Shown: positions 32,936-43,502, counted from the first letter of the stretch. The stretch is 64,000 nucleotides of DNA from Paenibacillus phytorum (GCF_013141715.1 NZ_WHOA01000089.1:124001-188000); one strand, 5' to 3'. Made by a program: numbers and translations. Notes: generated by a model not told the origin, from the letters alone.

Positions 32936-34327
32936 TTATTTACGATTTTGCTGATACTGCTTACACGCATGAATCCATTCCTTCACCATGTTCGGATTAG
33001 ATGCGAAATGCAAATGTGTATAGCCGGCAACAAGATTCCCGGTGAGATACCCATCTGCTTTGGTTCCAAGCCTGCCCTTCGATTGAAAGGCAGCTTTCAC
33101 ATCCGCACCCTCTTTAGCTTGAAAAGTTGAATAATGAAATTCATGGCCGCGAGCCTCTTCACCTAAGGGCAGCAAAAAGTTTCCCTCTACACCAGCAGCC
33201 TCGCGGTAACCTAAAGCTGCTAACTTCGTCTGCATGTTGACTTTTCCGGGGATCATGCCAACCATTGGAAATTCATTTCCTGTCGTATCTACAATTTGTT
33301 CCGTGAGGAACATAAATCCACCGCATTCAGCGAGTGTCGGAATTCCTTCCTCAATTCGGCTGCGGACAGACGCCTTAACCCCTTCTTCGGCAGCTAATCG
33401 CTCTGCGAATTCCTCGGGAAACCCTCCACCAATGTAAAGTCCATCCGCATCAGGAGGAACCTCTTCACCTGCAAGCGGTGAAAAGAAAACACATTCCGCG
33501 CCTCCCGCCTCTAACAGTTCCAGATTTTCCGGATAATAAAAGTGGAATGCGGCATCTTTGGCGATCGCGATTTTAACCCGTTTAGGTTCCTTAAGTTGAT
33601 CATTGCTTGTAAACAAAACGGATTTACAATCTATCGGCTCAGCTGCGGCTAAATCCAACAAAAGGTCCAAATCTATATGTGCCGTCACTTTGTCAGCCAA
33701 AAGCTCAAAAAAAGGTTGGAGCTCGCCTCGCTCAATCGATGGAACCAGACCTAAGTGCCTTTCAGGAAGTTCAATGTTCACGTCGCGAGGCAGAAACCCA
33801 AGGACAGGAACACCGCATTCCTGTTCGATAGCTTGCTTAACCATCTTATAATGCCCTTCGCTGCCTGCTCGATTGGCAATGACACCTACAATATTATCGC
33901 CTTGACCAAACTGCTGAAAGCCTTTCACGATCGCAGCGGCGCTTCTTGCCATACTGGCAATGTTGACAATTAACACGATCGGAGCACCTAGAATGCGTCC
34001 TATATCCGCGGTACTGCCTTCGTCAGTCATTGGGTTTTTGCCATCAAACATCCCCATAACACCTTCGATAATTGAGATATCTGAAGCTTGACTTCCTCGC
34101 TCAAATATTTCCTTCACCGCTTCACGCCCAGTCATCCATGAATCCAAGTTGCGTGAAGGCCTTCCTGTCACTGCCGAATGATAGGTTGGATCAATATAAT
34201 CGGGACCACACTTAAATCCCTGAACCGTAATTCTTCGTTTCTGTAAAGCAGCCATAATACCGATGGTCAAGGTGGTCTTCCCTACACCACTGCCTGTGCC
34301 TGCAATGACAATCCGCCGATCCATCAC
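32936..34327 (-). CDS. cbiA: Cobyrinic acid a,c-diamide synthase
   Basis: CbiA amidates the a and c side chains of cob(II)yrinate with glutamine and ATP, the last step encoded in this operon. The 463 residues show the P-loop GTGSGVGKTTLTIG (7-20), CGPDYIDPTYHSAVTG, and the class I glutamine amidotransferase half with Cys in LAECGGFMFLTEQ (about 328) and a His-containing C-terminus. It overlaps cbiG by four bases at its start. Confidence 0.94.
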   Translation of the reverse strand: MMDRRIVIAGTGSGVGKTTLTIGIMAALQKRRITVQGFKCGPDYIDPTYHSAVTGRPSRNLDSWMTGREAVKEIFERGSQASDISIIEGVMGMFDGKNPMTDEGSTADIGRILGAPIVLIVNIASMARSAAAIVKGFQQFGQGDNIVGVIANRAGSEGHYKMVKQAIEQECGVPVLGFLPRDVNIELPERHLGLVPSIERGELQPFFELLADKVTAHIDLDLLLDLAAAEPIDCKSVLFTSNDQLKEPKRVKIAIAKDAAFHFYYPENLELLEAGGAECVFFSPLAGEEVPPDADGLYIGGGFPEEFAERLAAEEGVKASVRSRIEEGIPTLAECGGFMFLTEQIVDTTGNEFPMVGMIPGKVNMQTKLAALGYREAAGVEGNFLLPLGEEARGHEFHYSTFQAKEGADVKAAFQSKGRLGTKADGYLTGNLVAGYTHLHFASNPNMVKEWIHACKQYQQNRK

Positions 34328-35481
34328 AAGCCACCTCGTTCAAATGGAGCAGAACCAGTAAAGTCGAGTAATCCCACAGAAATTGTGACATTTCCTGATT
34401 TCTTCTTAACTAATGCTAGTTTATCTTGGCCCGTGTAAAGCTTAACAGCCGGCTCACTTACCGCATACGCTCCAGTAAACTGATACACAGTCTCGGAAGG
34501 TGCCTCCACGGTCACGGTGTTCAACTCTTCAGGTGTATAGGTGATGAACTCCCAGCCATGATTACGAGTAACCTCGAGCAAGCCTAATTCGTCCTTCTTC
34601 AAATCGATCGTACAGACTGCTTTCACGCTTCGTATGGAAAATGATAGCTCTTCAAGTGTTAATTGTATGACTTGTTCAATTTCATCAGCTGAAGTACCGC
34701 GGTTACAGCCTATTCCTAGAATAATAACTTTCGGCCTGTACAGCACACCGTTAGTTAGAATGCTTTCCTCCTCTAGCCCCAGAAGTCGATGCGTGATGAG
34801 CAGGACGGCATTCGGCTCGCTTGCTCGACCTTCCGAAATCGATGTAAACCGCCTAATATTGGCGGGTATAGGTCGCTCATGCGTCCACCAATTCGGTTCA
34901 CCCGATTCCTGAATAACAGCAATTCGCTCTTCATTAACGACAGCAGCGCTGACCGGGGTCAGTTTATCTGCCGATTCCCAAACCCAGCCGAAACGACGGC
35001 CGAAGAGATCAACAGGAATCGTTTTCTGAACATCCGATGCCGTAGTAATCACAGCCCTTGCATGAATAGCAGCTGCAACCTCATGAGTTAGCTCATTTGC
35101 GCCACCCAAATGCCCAGAAAGCACGCTGATGACATGCTCCCCATTATCATCAATAACAACAACACCAGGATCTTTCTTCTTATCTTTCAGTAATGGAGCA
35201 ATCATACGAACAACGGCTCCTAGGGAAATGATGATAATAAGTCCTTGGTATGCGGGAAATAGTGCAGGAAATAATAAACGAACACTGCCCTCAAACATTT
35301 GTATCGAGCGCTGCTCTTCATCACCTTTGACGAATTTGCTCATGTAATAGACATCCGTGCCGCTCATTTGCTCATTCAGCTTACGTGCAATCTCGACACC
35401 ATGCTTCGTAATAGCTACGATCGCATAGTCATTTTGTTGTCGTATAACAGGAATGACTCCCTCTTCAAGACTAATCGTCAT
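34324..35481 (-). CDS. cbiG: Cobalt-precorrin-5A hydrolase
   Basis: CbiG opens the delta-lactone of cobalt-precorrin-5A, releasing acetaldehyde. It has an N-terminal domain (SLGAVVRMIAPLLKDKKKDPGVVVIDDNGEHVISVLSGHLGGANELT, about 100-150) and a C-terminal CbiG domain with GIGCNRGTSADEIE (about 255-270). The 385-residue length is usual. It is overlapped on both sides by four bases, in the order cbiF-cbiG-cbiA. Confidence 0.92.
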   Translation of the reverse strand: MTISLEEGVIPVIRQQNDYAIVAITKHGVEIARKLNEQMSGTDVYYMSKFVKGDEEQRSIQMFEGSVRLLFPALFPAYQGLIIIISLGAVVRMIAPLLKDKKKDPGVVVIDDNGEHVISVLSGHLGGANELTHEVAAAIHARAVITTASDVQKTIPVDLFGRRFGWVWESADKLTPVSAAVVNEERIAVIQESGEPNWWTHERPIPANIRRFTSISEGRASEPNAVLLITHRLLGLEEESILTNGVLYRPKVIILGIGCNRGTSADEIEQVIQLTLEELSFSIRSVKAVCTIDLKKDELGLLEVTRNHGWEFITYTPEELNTVTVEAPSETVYQFTGAYAVSEPAVKLYTGQDKLALVKKKSGNVTISVGLLDFTGSAPFERGGL

Positions 35482-36254
35482 GGCTTAACACCTCTGCGGA
35501 AACGGTGTGTAAATGATTTATCGTATAATTTGGAGCGATACTCCTCTTTGCCGTGAATTTCCGGATCCAACGCCCAGCCTGCCAAAATCATCGCATGCGA
35601 ACGGATACCACGGCTCCGCATATCCTCTTCCAGCTTTCCTACCGTTGTACGAACAATTAGCTGATCCGGCCACGTAGCACGCTGAACGACCGCAACAGGT
35701 GTCTCCTCGCTCCACCCTGCCTCAATAAACTCGCTAACTACTTTCTTGATTAAAGTAGCACTCAGGAACAAAGCGATTGTACAATGATGTGCAGCAAGGT
35801 CGCACAATTTCTCAAGCTCCGGCACTGGCGTACGGCCTTCCGCTCGAGTTAGAATAACCGTTTGGGTAAGATCTGGAATCGTGAGCTCTGCGCCAACAGC
35901 CGCGGCTGAAGCGAAAACAGAGCTTACGCCTGGAATAATTTCATAGCCAATGTTTTCTTTACGCAGCAGAGCAATTTGTTCCATCGTTGCACCGAACATA
36001 GCCGGATCTCCGGTGTGCACGCGCACGACCATCTTCCCCTGTTTAAGGCGGTCGACAATGATGCCAACCATTTCCACCAGCTCCATGCCCGAGCTTTTCA
36101 GTACTTCTGCTTCAGGCTTCGCTTTAGCGATCAATTCTTCATTCACAAGCGAATCCGTATACATCACAACATCTGCTTGTTGAAGAAGCTTTAAGCCTTT
36201 CACAGTGATCAAATCCGGATCTCCCGGTCCCGCGCCAATAATATAGAGTTTCAT
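35478..36254 (-). CDS. cbiF: Cobalt-precorrin-4 C11-methyltransferase
   Basis: A SAM-dependent class III methyltransferase of 258 residues with the fold's signature YIIGAGPGDPDLITVKGLKLL (4-24), GVHTGDPAMFGA-like segment (VRVHTGDPAMFGATMEQ) and the C-terminal AVVQRATWPDQ and MILAGWALD. CbiF/CobM methylates C11 before ring contraction products are processed. It starts one base before the preceding gene's end region and ends four bases into cbiG. Confidence 0.92.
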   Translation of the reverse strand: MKLYIIGAGPGDPDLITVKGLKLLQQADVVMYTDSLVNEELIAKAKPEAEVLKSSGMELVEMVGIIVDRLKQGKMVVRVHTGDPAMFGATMEQIALLRKENIGYEIIPGVSSVFASAAAVGAELTIPDLTQTVILTRAEGRTPVPELEKLCDLAAHHCTIALFLSATLIKKVVSEFIEAGWSEETPVAVVQRATWPDQLIVRTTVGKLEEDMRSRGIRSHAMILAGWALDPEIHGKEEYRSKLYDKSFTHRFRRGVKP

Positions 36255-36965
36255 CTATTTTCTCACCACCATTAGGGTTAGATATTCTAATTCTCGTCCT
36301 TGCAACTCTTCCACATTACGCCAAATTTCTTCCTCCGAGGAAGTGACTTTGGTTAAAACAGATGCTTTATTTACGAGTCCGAGATCACGAAGTACGGATA
36401 GCATCAAATCTATCACTTTAGCAACCTTGATGAACACGACACAATCATGTTCTTCAATGGCCTTGCGCATCTTGTCGTAGTCGTCCACAGCCGGGACGAT
36501 GGCAATTTGCTCATCACCATCCGCTAAAGGGATGCCCAGACGGGAAGCAGACGCGTTAATCGAGGAAATCCCTGGAATGGAGACAGCCTTTACTTCAGGA
36601 TGGCTTTCGTTCATAAGACGCATCAAGTGAATGTAGGTGCTATAAATCATCGGGTCGCCCTCCGTCACGAAGGCAACATCTTTCCCTTGAACCAAATGTG
36701 CCCAAACACTTTCAACCGTCTTCGTCCACTGTATTTCAAGCGCTTCTTTATCCCTTGTCATTGGAAAAGTGAGCCCCATCATTTCTTTTTGCTCCGTATT
36801 CACGTACAGCTCCGTAATCGCTAGCGCATAGCTCTTAGCTCCACGCTTCTTTCTTGGGTAAGCGATGACCGGACATTCTTTTAACAATCGAAAAGCCTTG
36901 ACCGTAATTAATTCCGGATCGCCTGGGCCAACACCCAAACCATATAGCGTGCCAAGATTACTCAT
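36255..36965 (-). CDS. cbiL: Cobalt-precorrin-2 C20-methyltransferase
   Basis: A SAM methyltransferase of 236 residues from ATG 36965 (GGGAGG eight bases upstream). It has [30 protein letters not shown] near the N-terminus and [17 protein letters not shown]. The CAYP-type turn (VIAYPRKK) marks the CbiL/CobI group that methylates C20 of precorrin-2. The preceding gene cbiET ends inside its first codons. Confidence 0.92.
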   Translation of the reverse strand: MSNLGTLYGLGVGPGDPELITVKAFRLLKECPVIAYPRKKRGAKSYALAITELYVNTEQKEMMGLTFPMTRDKEALEIQWTKTVESVWAHLVQGKDVAFVTEGDPMIYSTYIHLMRLMNESHPEVKAVSIPGISSINASASRLGIPLADGDEQIAIVPAVDDYDKMRKAIEEHDCVVFIKVAKVIDLMLSVLRDLGLVNKASVLTKVTSSEEEIWRNVEELQGRELEYLTLMVVRK

Positions 36966-38193
36966 CGCCTGTACCTCCCTCAATATCTGTCTGCTTGCGC
37001 TGTGCTGTGATGATGTAGATCGGATTCAGTGCGTCGAATCGTTTCATATGAAGGATAGGCTTGCTGCGCGATACTTGTACAAGCGATATCTGCGTTGTGA
37101 ACCCGACCTTCGTAAACGTCTTATCGGCCTCATATAACGTCTCTATCGTCGCTGCATTCAACACAATCCTGCCGTTCGGCTTCAGTCTCGCTGCACATAT
37201 TTCTAGCAGCTCTTGCATCTCTCCACCGCTTCCGCCAATAAAGATGGCATCCGGATCTGCGAAAGTATCGAGACCCTTTGGTGCTCTGCCGTGCACAGCT
37301 GTAAGATCAACACGAAACTTGGCGCTGTTTTCCAGGCAATTTTGGAGATCGTCTTCGTTTTTCTCGATGGCAAATACGGCGCCTTCACGAGCTATACGTG
37401 CCGCCTCAATGGCTATGGAGCCTGTACAAGTTCCAATATCCCATACGACACTATCCACTTGTAGAGCTAATTGACTGATGCTTAATACACGAATTTCTTT
37501 TTTCGTTATTAGCCCTTTATCCGGTTTGCGTTGGGCGAACTGATCATCTTCAATGCCAAGCGGCCAAACTGGACCTGGGACTTGTTTTTTCAAAATAACC
37601 ACATTGAGTGGTGAAAATGTTTCCGTGGCCAACTGGTCCAAATCGTACCAACCACAGCGTTCTTCGGCTCCTTCCAAATTCTCTGCCACAAAGGCACGAT
37701 ATTCGGTCATGCCAAAAGAAAGCAAATAAGCCGCAATCGCACTCGGTGAATTCGTTTCATCCGTGAGCAGGGCCACTTTGTCTTTCCCATCTATTCGCTG
37801 CGCCAAGCCTTTGATGCTCCGTCCATGAACGCTTGTGATATAAGCATCGTGCCAGCTTTCCCCCATCCGGGCAAATGCCAGTTGAATCGAGCTAACAGCC
37901 GGGTAAATTTGCACACCTTCCAGCTTCTTCTCTACATAACCGCCAATCCCATAAAAGAGCGGGTCGCCCGAAGCCAAGATGACAATGGAACGTTCTTCTT
38001 TTTGAAGTTTACTCATGAGCTCTGGCAAGCTGCCTTTTATGACGATTTTCTCGCCTTTATATTCAGGAAAAAAGGCAAGATTCCGCTCTCCGCCTACAAG
38101 TACTTCACTTTCATTAATCCATTTGATATATAAAGGGAGCAGGCTCCCTTGTCCGTTATCGCCAACACCAATCACTTTCACATTTCTACTCAT
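36958..38193 (-). CDS. cbiET: Bifunctional cobalt-precorrin-7 C5/C15-methyltransferase and decarboxylase
   Basis: A fusion of 411 residues. CbiE, the first ~205 residues, is a precorrin-type methyltransferase ([37 protein letters not shown]). CbiT, the C-terminal ~190 residues, is a class I methyltransferase fold ([30 protein letters not shown], then [16 protein letters not shown]). The pair methylates C5 and C15 and decarboxylates the C12 acetate side chain. The fusion is the form seen in B. megaterium. It overlaps cbiD by four bases. Confidence 0.94.
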   Translation of the reverse strand: MSRNVKVIGVGDNGQGSLLPLYIKWINESEVLVGGERNLAFFPEYKGEKIVIKGSLPELMSKLQKEERSIVILASGDPLFYGIGGYVEKKLEGVQIYPAVSSIQLAFARMGESWHDAYITSVHGRSIKGLAQRIDGKDKVALLTDETNSPSAIAAYLLSFGMTEYRAFVAENLEGAEERCGWYDLDQLATETFSPLNVVILKKQVPGPVWPLGIEDDQFAQRKPDKGLITKKEIRVLSISQLALQVDSVVWDIGTCTGSIAIEAARIAREGAVFAIEKNEDDLQNCLENSAKFRVDLTAVHGRAPKGLDTFADPDAIFIGGSGGEMQELLEICAARLKPNGRIVLNAATIETLYEADKTFTKVGFTTQISLVQVSRSKPILHMKRFDALNPIYIITAQRKQTDIEGGTGDE

Positions 38194-39320
38194 TCGTAAG
38201 CCATCTCTCCATTCTCGCTCCGCTTCACCATCGCCGATTTCCCTAAGAGTTCAGCTTTCATTGAAATGATCGCTGTTTCTATGAAATCAAACCCGTCTCT
38301 CGCAACTTCTTCTAGTCCAGCTAGGTTGCAGCGCTCGCATAATCGCTCAAAATAACGCAAATTCCCCGTAGAAGCCATTAAATCTCCAACCTGCGAGGCA
38401 GTGTTGGCACCTCTAATTTCTTCAACAAGTGCATCGGACGCTTCCGATTCGATCGCGACCTGTGCTAGAAACCCAAAATCAACTGGAGCACTCTTCGAAT
38501 GCACCATCATCACACCTTGTGCCACCTTAGAGAACTTGCCCATCATGCCGACCAACGTCACCTTACGGATGCCTTGTCTTTGGGCTTGTATTAAAGAAAA
38601 CCCGACGAAATCGCCCATCTCGATAAAAGCTTCCTCCGGAAGCTCGGGATACATATTAATCCCGAATATTTCCGTCCGGCCGCCAGTCGAGAGCACGAGA
38701 TGCTTGCAGCCGCATTTCACGGCAACGCGAATCGCTTGTGCGACACTGGCCTTGTAGGCCGCACTCGAGAATGGCACCACCGTGCCACGGGTGCCGAGAA
38801 TCGAGATGCCGCCGAGGATGCCAAGACGCCCATTCAGCGTCTTCTTGGCGATTTCTTCGCCGGCGGGCACTGATACGAGCACGTCTACACCGTGCACGAT
38901 CTCGTAATGGTCAAGCACTTCCTGCACGGTTTCGCGGATCATCTTCCGCGGGACCGGGTTAATCGCTGCTTGACCGATCTCGACTGGCAGGCCGGGCTTC
39001 GTCACGCGCCCGACGCCAATGCCTCCATCGATGCCGGCGCCAGGCTCGGCACGGAAGCTTACGCGCACGATGATCTCCGCACCGTGCGTCGCATCGGGAT
39101 CATCGCCGCCGTCCTTGATGAGGGCGGCTTCGCCCCACAGCTCCGTGAACGTGCAGCTGTGCAGGGCAAATTCAACCGTCTCCCCGATGGGGATACGGAT
39201 GTGCACGTGCGTTTGTGGCGCTTGCTCGATGAGCGCCACTAGTGCTGCTTTGGCTCCTGCGGTTGCGCAGGAGCCGGTGGTGTAGCCGTGGCGCAGTGGC
39301 TTGCCCGGTACTTCCTCCAT
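38190..39320 (-). CDS. cbiD: Cobalt-precorrin-5B C1-methyltransferase
   Basis: CbiD methylates C1. The 376 residues have the N-terminal [22 protein letters not shown] (9-30) and [35 protein letters not shown] in the middle. It lies six bases past cbiC. The DNA between 38760 and 39330 is very GC-rich, as in other high-content patches of this window. Confidence 0.93.
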   Translation of the reverse strand: MEEVPGKPLRHGYTTGSCATAGAKAALVALIEQAPQTHVHIRIPIGETVEFALHSCTFTELWGEAALIKDGGDDPDATHGAEIIVRVSFRAEPGAGIDGGIGVGRVTKPGLPVEIGQAAINPVPRKMIRETVQEVLDHYEIVHGVDVLVSVPAGEEIAKKTLNGRLGILGGISILGTRGTVVPFSSAAYKASVAQAIRVAVKCGCKHLVLSTGGRTEIFGINMYPELPEEAFIEMGDFVGFSLIQAQRQGIRKVTLVGMMGKFSKVAQGVMMVHSKSAPVDFGFLAQVAIESEASDALVEEIRGANTASQVGDLMASTGNLRYFERLCERCNLAGLEEVARDGFDFIETAIISMKAELLGKSAMVKRSENGEMAYE

Positions 39321-39325
39321 AGGCG

Positions 39326-39976
39326 CTACTCCTTACGCGCCGCCATAATCGACAGCGCGTTGACGGCTGCAACGGCAACAGGACTGCCGCCCTTGCGGCC
39401 AATGTTCGTGATGAACGGGATGTCCAGCTTGGCCAGTTCATCCTTCGATTCCGCTGCGGAAACGAATCCAACCGGCACACCGACGATGAGCCCTGGCTTC
39501 GCGATTCCTTCTTTGACGAGTCGAATCAGCTCCAGCAGGGCTGTCGGTGCATTCCCAATGGCATAGATAGCTCCATCCGCTTCCTTAATCGCTTTGCGGA
39601 TGGAAATAATCGCTCGTGTCGTGTTCAGACGCTTGGCTTCCTCCATGACATCCTTATCCGAGATATACACTCTCACATCGCCACCGAATTGCTCAATACG
39701 CGGCTTACTAATCCCGACTTGTACCATCTGAACGTCGGCCACAACGATTTTGCCAGCTCGAATGGCAGCAATCCCCGCTTCGATGGCTCTCGGATGAAAG
39801 ACAAGACTTCGTCCTAATTCAAAATCCGCTGATGCATGAATTACACGCTGTACAACTGGGTATTGCTCCGGAGTAAACGTATGCTCGCCTAATTCTTCTG
39901 TAATCATCTCAAAGCTTTTCTCTTCAATTTCTTGTGGTTGTACCGTTAATGGCTTAAAATCCGTATGAAAATCCAT
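39326..39976 (-). CDS. cbiC: Cobalt-precorrin-8 methylmutase
   Basis: CbiC shifts the C11 methyl to C12, giving cobyrinic acid. The 216-residue protein has the catalytic histidine in VIHASADFELGRSLVFHPRAIEAG (about 47-70), DVQMVQVGISK and a C-terminal VGVPVGFVSAAESKDELAKLDIPFITNIGRKGGSPVAVAAVNAL, which are the CbiC/CobH marks. It starts five bases after the end of cbiJ. Confidence 0.94.
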   Translation of the reverse strand: MDFHTDFKPLTVQPQEIEEKSFEMITEELGEHTFTPEQYPVVQRVIHASADFELGRSLVFHPRAIEAGIAAIRAGKIVVADVQMVQVGISKPRIEQFGGDVRVYISDKDVMEEAKRLNTTRAIISIRKAIKEADGAIYAIGNAPTALLELIRLVKEGIAKPGLIVGVPVGFVSAAESKDELAKLDIPFITNIGRKGGSPVAVAAVNALSIMAARKE

Positions 39977-39980
39977 CTAT

Positions 39981-40763
39981 TTAGTCCTCCTTATGAATGT
40001 GAATGCTATCGTTTATAAATTGTATAACGCCTTGAAAGTCAGAATAGAGCGTCCCATATTCAAGTTCCGGTCTACCTATCACAATACTCGGAATACCCAT
40101 TTCCAGTGCTGCTTCAAGCTTCTCATCCACGGCTCCGACTTTCCCGCTTTCTTTCGTTATCATCAAATTAACTTTGTAATGGTCATAAAGAGCTTTATTT
40201 AACTCTTTGGAAAAAGGGCCCTGCATAGCCACAATATTTTTCTGCTCAATGCCCAGTTCTTCGCATTTCTCCATATTATCTTGGCGCGGAAGCATCCGCG
40301 CAATGAGCCTCGTATCGGGAAGCCCAATCAGACGATCAGCAAAAATCTTCAACGTTTTGCTGCCGGTTGTCAGCATAATGCTGCCACGCTTCTCAGCTGC
40401 TAATTCTGCAGCTTGTTTATAATCATCAACTGTCGTAACAAGTGCACTTTGTTCGATGGACAAGCTCTGACGTTCGAAACGCACATAAGGAACAGCCGCC
40501 AATTTAGCAGCCGCCATCGCATTCTTCGACGCTTCCTCAGCAAAAGGATGGGTCGCATCAACGACCACGCGTAAGCCTTTATCTTGAATTAGCTGATTCA
40601 TATCTTCCGCTGTTAAGCGACCTGTGAGTACCGCAAGTCCTTCCGCTTCCATGCTCTTCGCTGCGCTTTCGGTCACAACCGTTGTGAGCACAACATAACC
40701 TGCTGCGCGAATTCCTAACGCCAACTCCCTGGCGTCACTCGTACCTGCAAGAACGAGAATCAT
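39981..40763 (-). CDS. cbiJ: Cobalt-precorrin-6A reductase
   Basis: CbiJ uses NADPH to reduce the macrocycle before C5/C15 methylation. The 260-residue protein starts MILVLAGTSDARELALGI and has VVDATHPFAEEASKNAMAAAK, TGSKTLKIFADR and ITKESGKVGAVDEKLEAALEMGIPSIVIGRP. These are CbiJ/CobK family segments. It overlaps cbiX by four bases. Confidence 0.92.
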   Translation of the reverse strand: MILVLAGTSDARELALGIRAAGYVVLTTVVTESAAKSMEAEGLAVLTGRLTAEDMNQLIQDKGLRVVVDATHPFAEEASKNAMAAAKLAAVPYVRFERQSLSIEQSALVTTVDDYKQAAELAAEKRGSIMLTTGSKTLKIFADRLIGLPDTRLIARMLPRQDNMEKCEELGIEQKNIVAMQGPFSKELNKALYDHYKVNLMITKESGKVGAVDEKLEAALEMGIPSIVIGRPELEYGTLYSDFQGVIQFINDSIHIHKED

Positions 40764-41710
40764 CGTTTGTCACCTCTTGAATGAGCATGGTCATGATCAT
40801 GGGCGTGATGATCGTGATCGTGGTCGTGTTTATGCTCATGTTCATGATGGTCATGATCGTGGTCGTGATGGTGATGATCGTCATGATCATGATGGTGATG
40901 ATGATCGATATGCTTCATCGCCTCTAGACGATATTGGCACATGTCGCAGTTCATCTTCACTTCATCTTGAAGCGCTTCCTGCGCGCGTCCAATCAGAATC
41001 TCTTGAAGCAGCGGATGGAAGCCGAAATAAGGAGCCATCTGGAATTGTTTATCTGGATATGTCTCCCGATACCCTTGAACCATTTGTTCCATGCGCCCAA
41101 TCAAAACGCCTGTGAACAGGAAATAGGGCAAGATGATTACCTTCTTCGCGCCGAGCAGCAAACAGCGCTCAATCCCAGCATCCATCAGAGGTGCTGTAAC
41201 TCCAATAAAGGCTGTTTCCACCCATTTCACCTGAAGCTTCTCCCAGAATAAGCGAGAGATTTTAAATAGATCGCTATTCGCATCTGCATCACTGCTTCCA
41301 CGCCCAACAATAAGTAAAGCTGTTTCACCTAAGTCCTCTTTCACTTGAACTCCGAGATCTTCTACCCTGGAGGATAAAATATCGAGAATTTGTTCGTGTA
41401 CCCCAATAGGTCTACCGTATGTAAATTTCAGCAAAGGATATTTTAATTTCGCATCATCAATAGCGGATGGGATATGAATTTTCGCATGCCCGGCCGCAAA
41501 TAAGATAATTGGAATGACCACAATATGAGTAGCCCCTAGTTCTACACAGCGATCAATTCCTTGCATGATCGTTGGTTGAACAAATTCCAGGAAACAGGTC
41601 TCCACAATTTGCTCTTTCATCTTACTCGCAATTTCTGAAACAAAAAGGCGTACTTCCTCATTCCCGCCTTCTTCCCGACTCCCATGACCCACAAATAAAG
41701 CAGCATTCAT
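40760..41710 (-). CDS. cbiX: Sirohydrochlorin cobaltochelatase CbiX with Fe-S motif and His-rich tail
   Basis: CbiX inserts Co(II) into sirohydrochlorin, the first cobalamin-specific step of this pathway. Two chelatase-like halves (ALFVGHGSREEGGNEEV near the start; LLIVGRGSSDADANSDL near 155) carry metal-binding histidines in the AAGHAKIHIP region. The C-terminus has MNCDMC (253-258, an MxCxxC motif) followed by a tail of about 50 residues (267-316) made mostly of His and Asp. B. megaterium CbiX also has an MxCxxC motif, an Fe-S centre and a His-rich region. The tail may buffer cobalt. Confidence 0.92.
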   Translation of the reverse strand: MNAALFVGHGSREEGGNEEVRLFVSEIASKMKEQIVETCFLEFVQPTIMQGIDRCVELGATHIVVIPIILFAAGHAKIHIPSAIDDAKLKYPLLKFTYGRPIGVHEQILDILSSRVEDLGVQVKEDLGETALLIVGRGSSDADANSDLFKISRLFWEKLQVKWVETAFIGVTAPLMDAGIERCLLLGAKKVIILPYFLFTGVLIGRMEQMVQGYRETYPDKQFQMAPYFGFHPLLQEILIGRAQEALQDEVKMNCDMCQYRLEAMKHIDHHHHHDHDDHHHHDHDHDHHEHEHKHDHDHDHHAHDHDHAHSRGDKR

Positions 41711-41729
41711 CCTTTATTTCCCCCTAATT

Positions 41730-43430
41730 CTAATCGCCGCAAATGGCATTTTCGATAACGAAACCTACCATTTCTTGATGGCGGTAGCCTTCAATTTCTT
41801 TGACACGCTTGAAAAATTTATGAAACCGTTCGTTCGGATGTCCTTCTTTTTGGTAACGTTCCACGATTCTGCCGACTAATTCTACAAGCTCTGCAGGGTC
41901 AATTCCTTCTGCAACAGGCTGAGCCGCATGTGCATTTCGTCCTACTGTTTTTCCGCCAAGAAAAAGATCGAATTTCTCTTTGCGGTAGACAATGCCGATA
42001 TCTTGCTGAACAGCCCCATAACAAGCCATTCCACACCCGTTGAACCCAATTTTCAACTCTTTAGGTACTTCTAGATTGCCAATTCGATGATGGATGGCTT
42101 CCGCATAAGGAATAGATTCACCTTTTTCTAAATTGCAAAAGTCGCATGCTTTGATTTGGGCAACATCGCCAATCGGTGATAACAATAAACCAAGTGCACT
42201 TAGTTCGGATGTAATCTGCTTAGGGTTTTTGGTTTGCACACGAACAATCAGTTGATGATGCGGTGAGTATTCAATATCTCCACGATCTCCAACAATCTCG
42301 CCTAATGCACACAGTTGGGCTGCTGTTAACTTTTTATTAGCGATACCTGGGCTTACCGCAAACTCAAAGATAGATTGGGTCGCAGTCAGCTTCTCATCAA
42401 ATTCAAATGGCACCACTTCATTCCCTTTGGATACTGATACTAGCTGCAAAGCTTCCATTGCAAGTTGCAAGGAGTTACTAGGCGACAAATTCGGCGATGA
42501 CTTCAGCTGGGAAGGTTCTTTCATTTCTGTAACCTCACCATCCAAGAGTTTATCTTCTTCATCGAACTCCTCCATGGAGTCATCCCAATCCTGTTCATCC
42601 AATTGTTCCAAAGCCCAGGGCTCAGCCTCGGATTTCAACCTTTGATGTGGTTTGAGCGGCTGTGTTTCAGCCCCTAATGTGTATTTCCGCTGATAACCGC
42701 GTGGTGTAATGATGAGACCGTCATACAGCTTGGTTGCGGAATTACCAATAATAATGGTCGTTAACATGCCAATATCATGATTCAGCATATCAGCAAGCGT
42801 CGTCACAACAACATGTTGACGATCTCGATACGCGCTTTTGACAATCCCAACAGGTGTTAAAGGAGAACGATACTTAAGGAGGATGCGCTGAGTCTCAACA
42901 ATTTGTCTGGTCCGTCTACCGCTTCGCGGGTTATAGAGGGCAATAACGAAATTAGCCATTCCCGCTGCCTCAACCCGCTTCGCAATCAGCTCCCATGGTG
43001 TAAGATGATCACTTAAGCTGATGGTGCAAGAATCATGCATAATTGGAGCACCTAGCAGAGATCCAGCCGAATGAACAGCTGAAATGCCAGGAATCACTTC
43101 TACTTGGACGCCATCCTCGCGGGTCCAGCCTTGTTCCATCAACACCTCATAGACAAGACCTGCCATCCCATATACGCCGGCGTCTCCACTGGAAATAACG
43201 GCAACTTTCTTACCCTGCTTCGCTTGCCGCACAGCCTCTTGCGCACGACTCACTTCTTCCGTCATGCCTGTTCGAACTACTTGCTGTTCGGTTAACAGAC
43301 CTGCAATAAGATCAACATAGGTGTTATATCCGATGATAACTTCACTCTCTTGAATCGCTTCCCGTGCACGCTTCGTAATATGTTCAAAACTCCCCGGCCC
43401 AAAGCCGATAATGAGCAGTTTTCCTGACAA
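41730..43430 (-). CDS. cbiH: CbiH60-type precorrin-3B C17-methyltransferase fused to an Fe-S domain
   Basis: The first gene of the cbi operon. Residues 1-245 form a SAM methyltransferase (LLIIGFGPGSFEHITKRAREAI, ISSGDAGVYGMAGLVYEVL, FVIALYNPRSGRRTRQ) of the CbiH/CobJ group. An acidic, Ser/Glu-rich linker (about 250-335) joins it to a nitrite-reductase ferredoxin-like half with Cys429, Cys432, Cys466 and Cys470, a likely 4Fe-4S set. In B. megaterium the CbiH60 enzyme does the ring-contraction step. The TTG start at 43430 follows AAGGGTGAT. The B12 riboswitch lies upstream. Confidence 0.92.
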   Translation of the reverse strand: MSGKLLIIGFGPGSFEHITKRAREAIQESEVIIGYNTYVDLIAGLLTEQQVVRTGMTEEVSRAQEAVRQAKQGKKVAVISSGDAGVYGMAGLVYEVLMEQGWTREDGVQVEVIPGISAVHSAGSLLGAPIMHDSCTISLSDHLTPWELIAKRVEAAGMANFVIALYNPRSGRRTRQIVETQRILLKYRSPLTPVGIVKSAYRDRQHVVVTTLADMLNHDIGMLTTIIIGNSATKLYDGLIITPRGYQRKYTLGAETQPLKPHQRLKSEAEPWALEQLDEQDWDDSMEEFDEEDKLLDGEVTEMKEPSQLKSSPNLSPSNSLQLAMEALQLVSVSKGNEVVPFEFDEKLTATQSIFEFAVSPGIANKKLTAAQLCALGEIVGDRGDIEYSPHHQLIVRVQTKNPKQITSELSALGLLLSPIGDVAQIKACDFCNLEKGESIPYAEAIHHRIGNLEVPKELKIGFNGCGMACYGAVQQDIGIVYRKEKFDLFLGGKTVGRNAHAAQPVAEGIDPAELVELVGRIVERYQKEGHPNERFHKFFKRVKEIEGYRHQEMVGFVIENAICGD

Positions 43431-43463
43431 TTTGTATCACCCTTCCCCATAATTACACAAACA

Positions 43464-43502
43464 AAAAAAGCATCCCTAACATAAGTCATGTTAGAAATGC
43501 TT
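43464..43502 (-). terminator. Riboswitch-controlled intrinsic terminator
   Basis: AAGCATTTCTAACAT, GACTT, ATGTTAGGGATGCTT, then TTTTTTTG on the minus strand. It lies between the cobalamin aptamer and cbiH and is expected to form when B12 is bound. Confidence 0.85.

Noticed and set aside
40780-40920. Dense short repeats of CATGATCATG/GTGATGATCG type, CRISPR- or satellite-like at first sight
   Set aside because: They are the codons of the CbiX His/Asp tail, without regular spacers.
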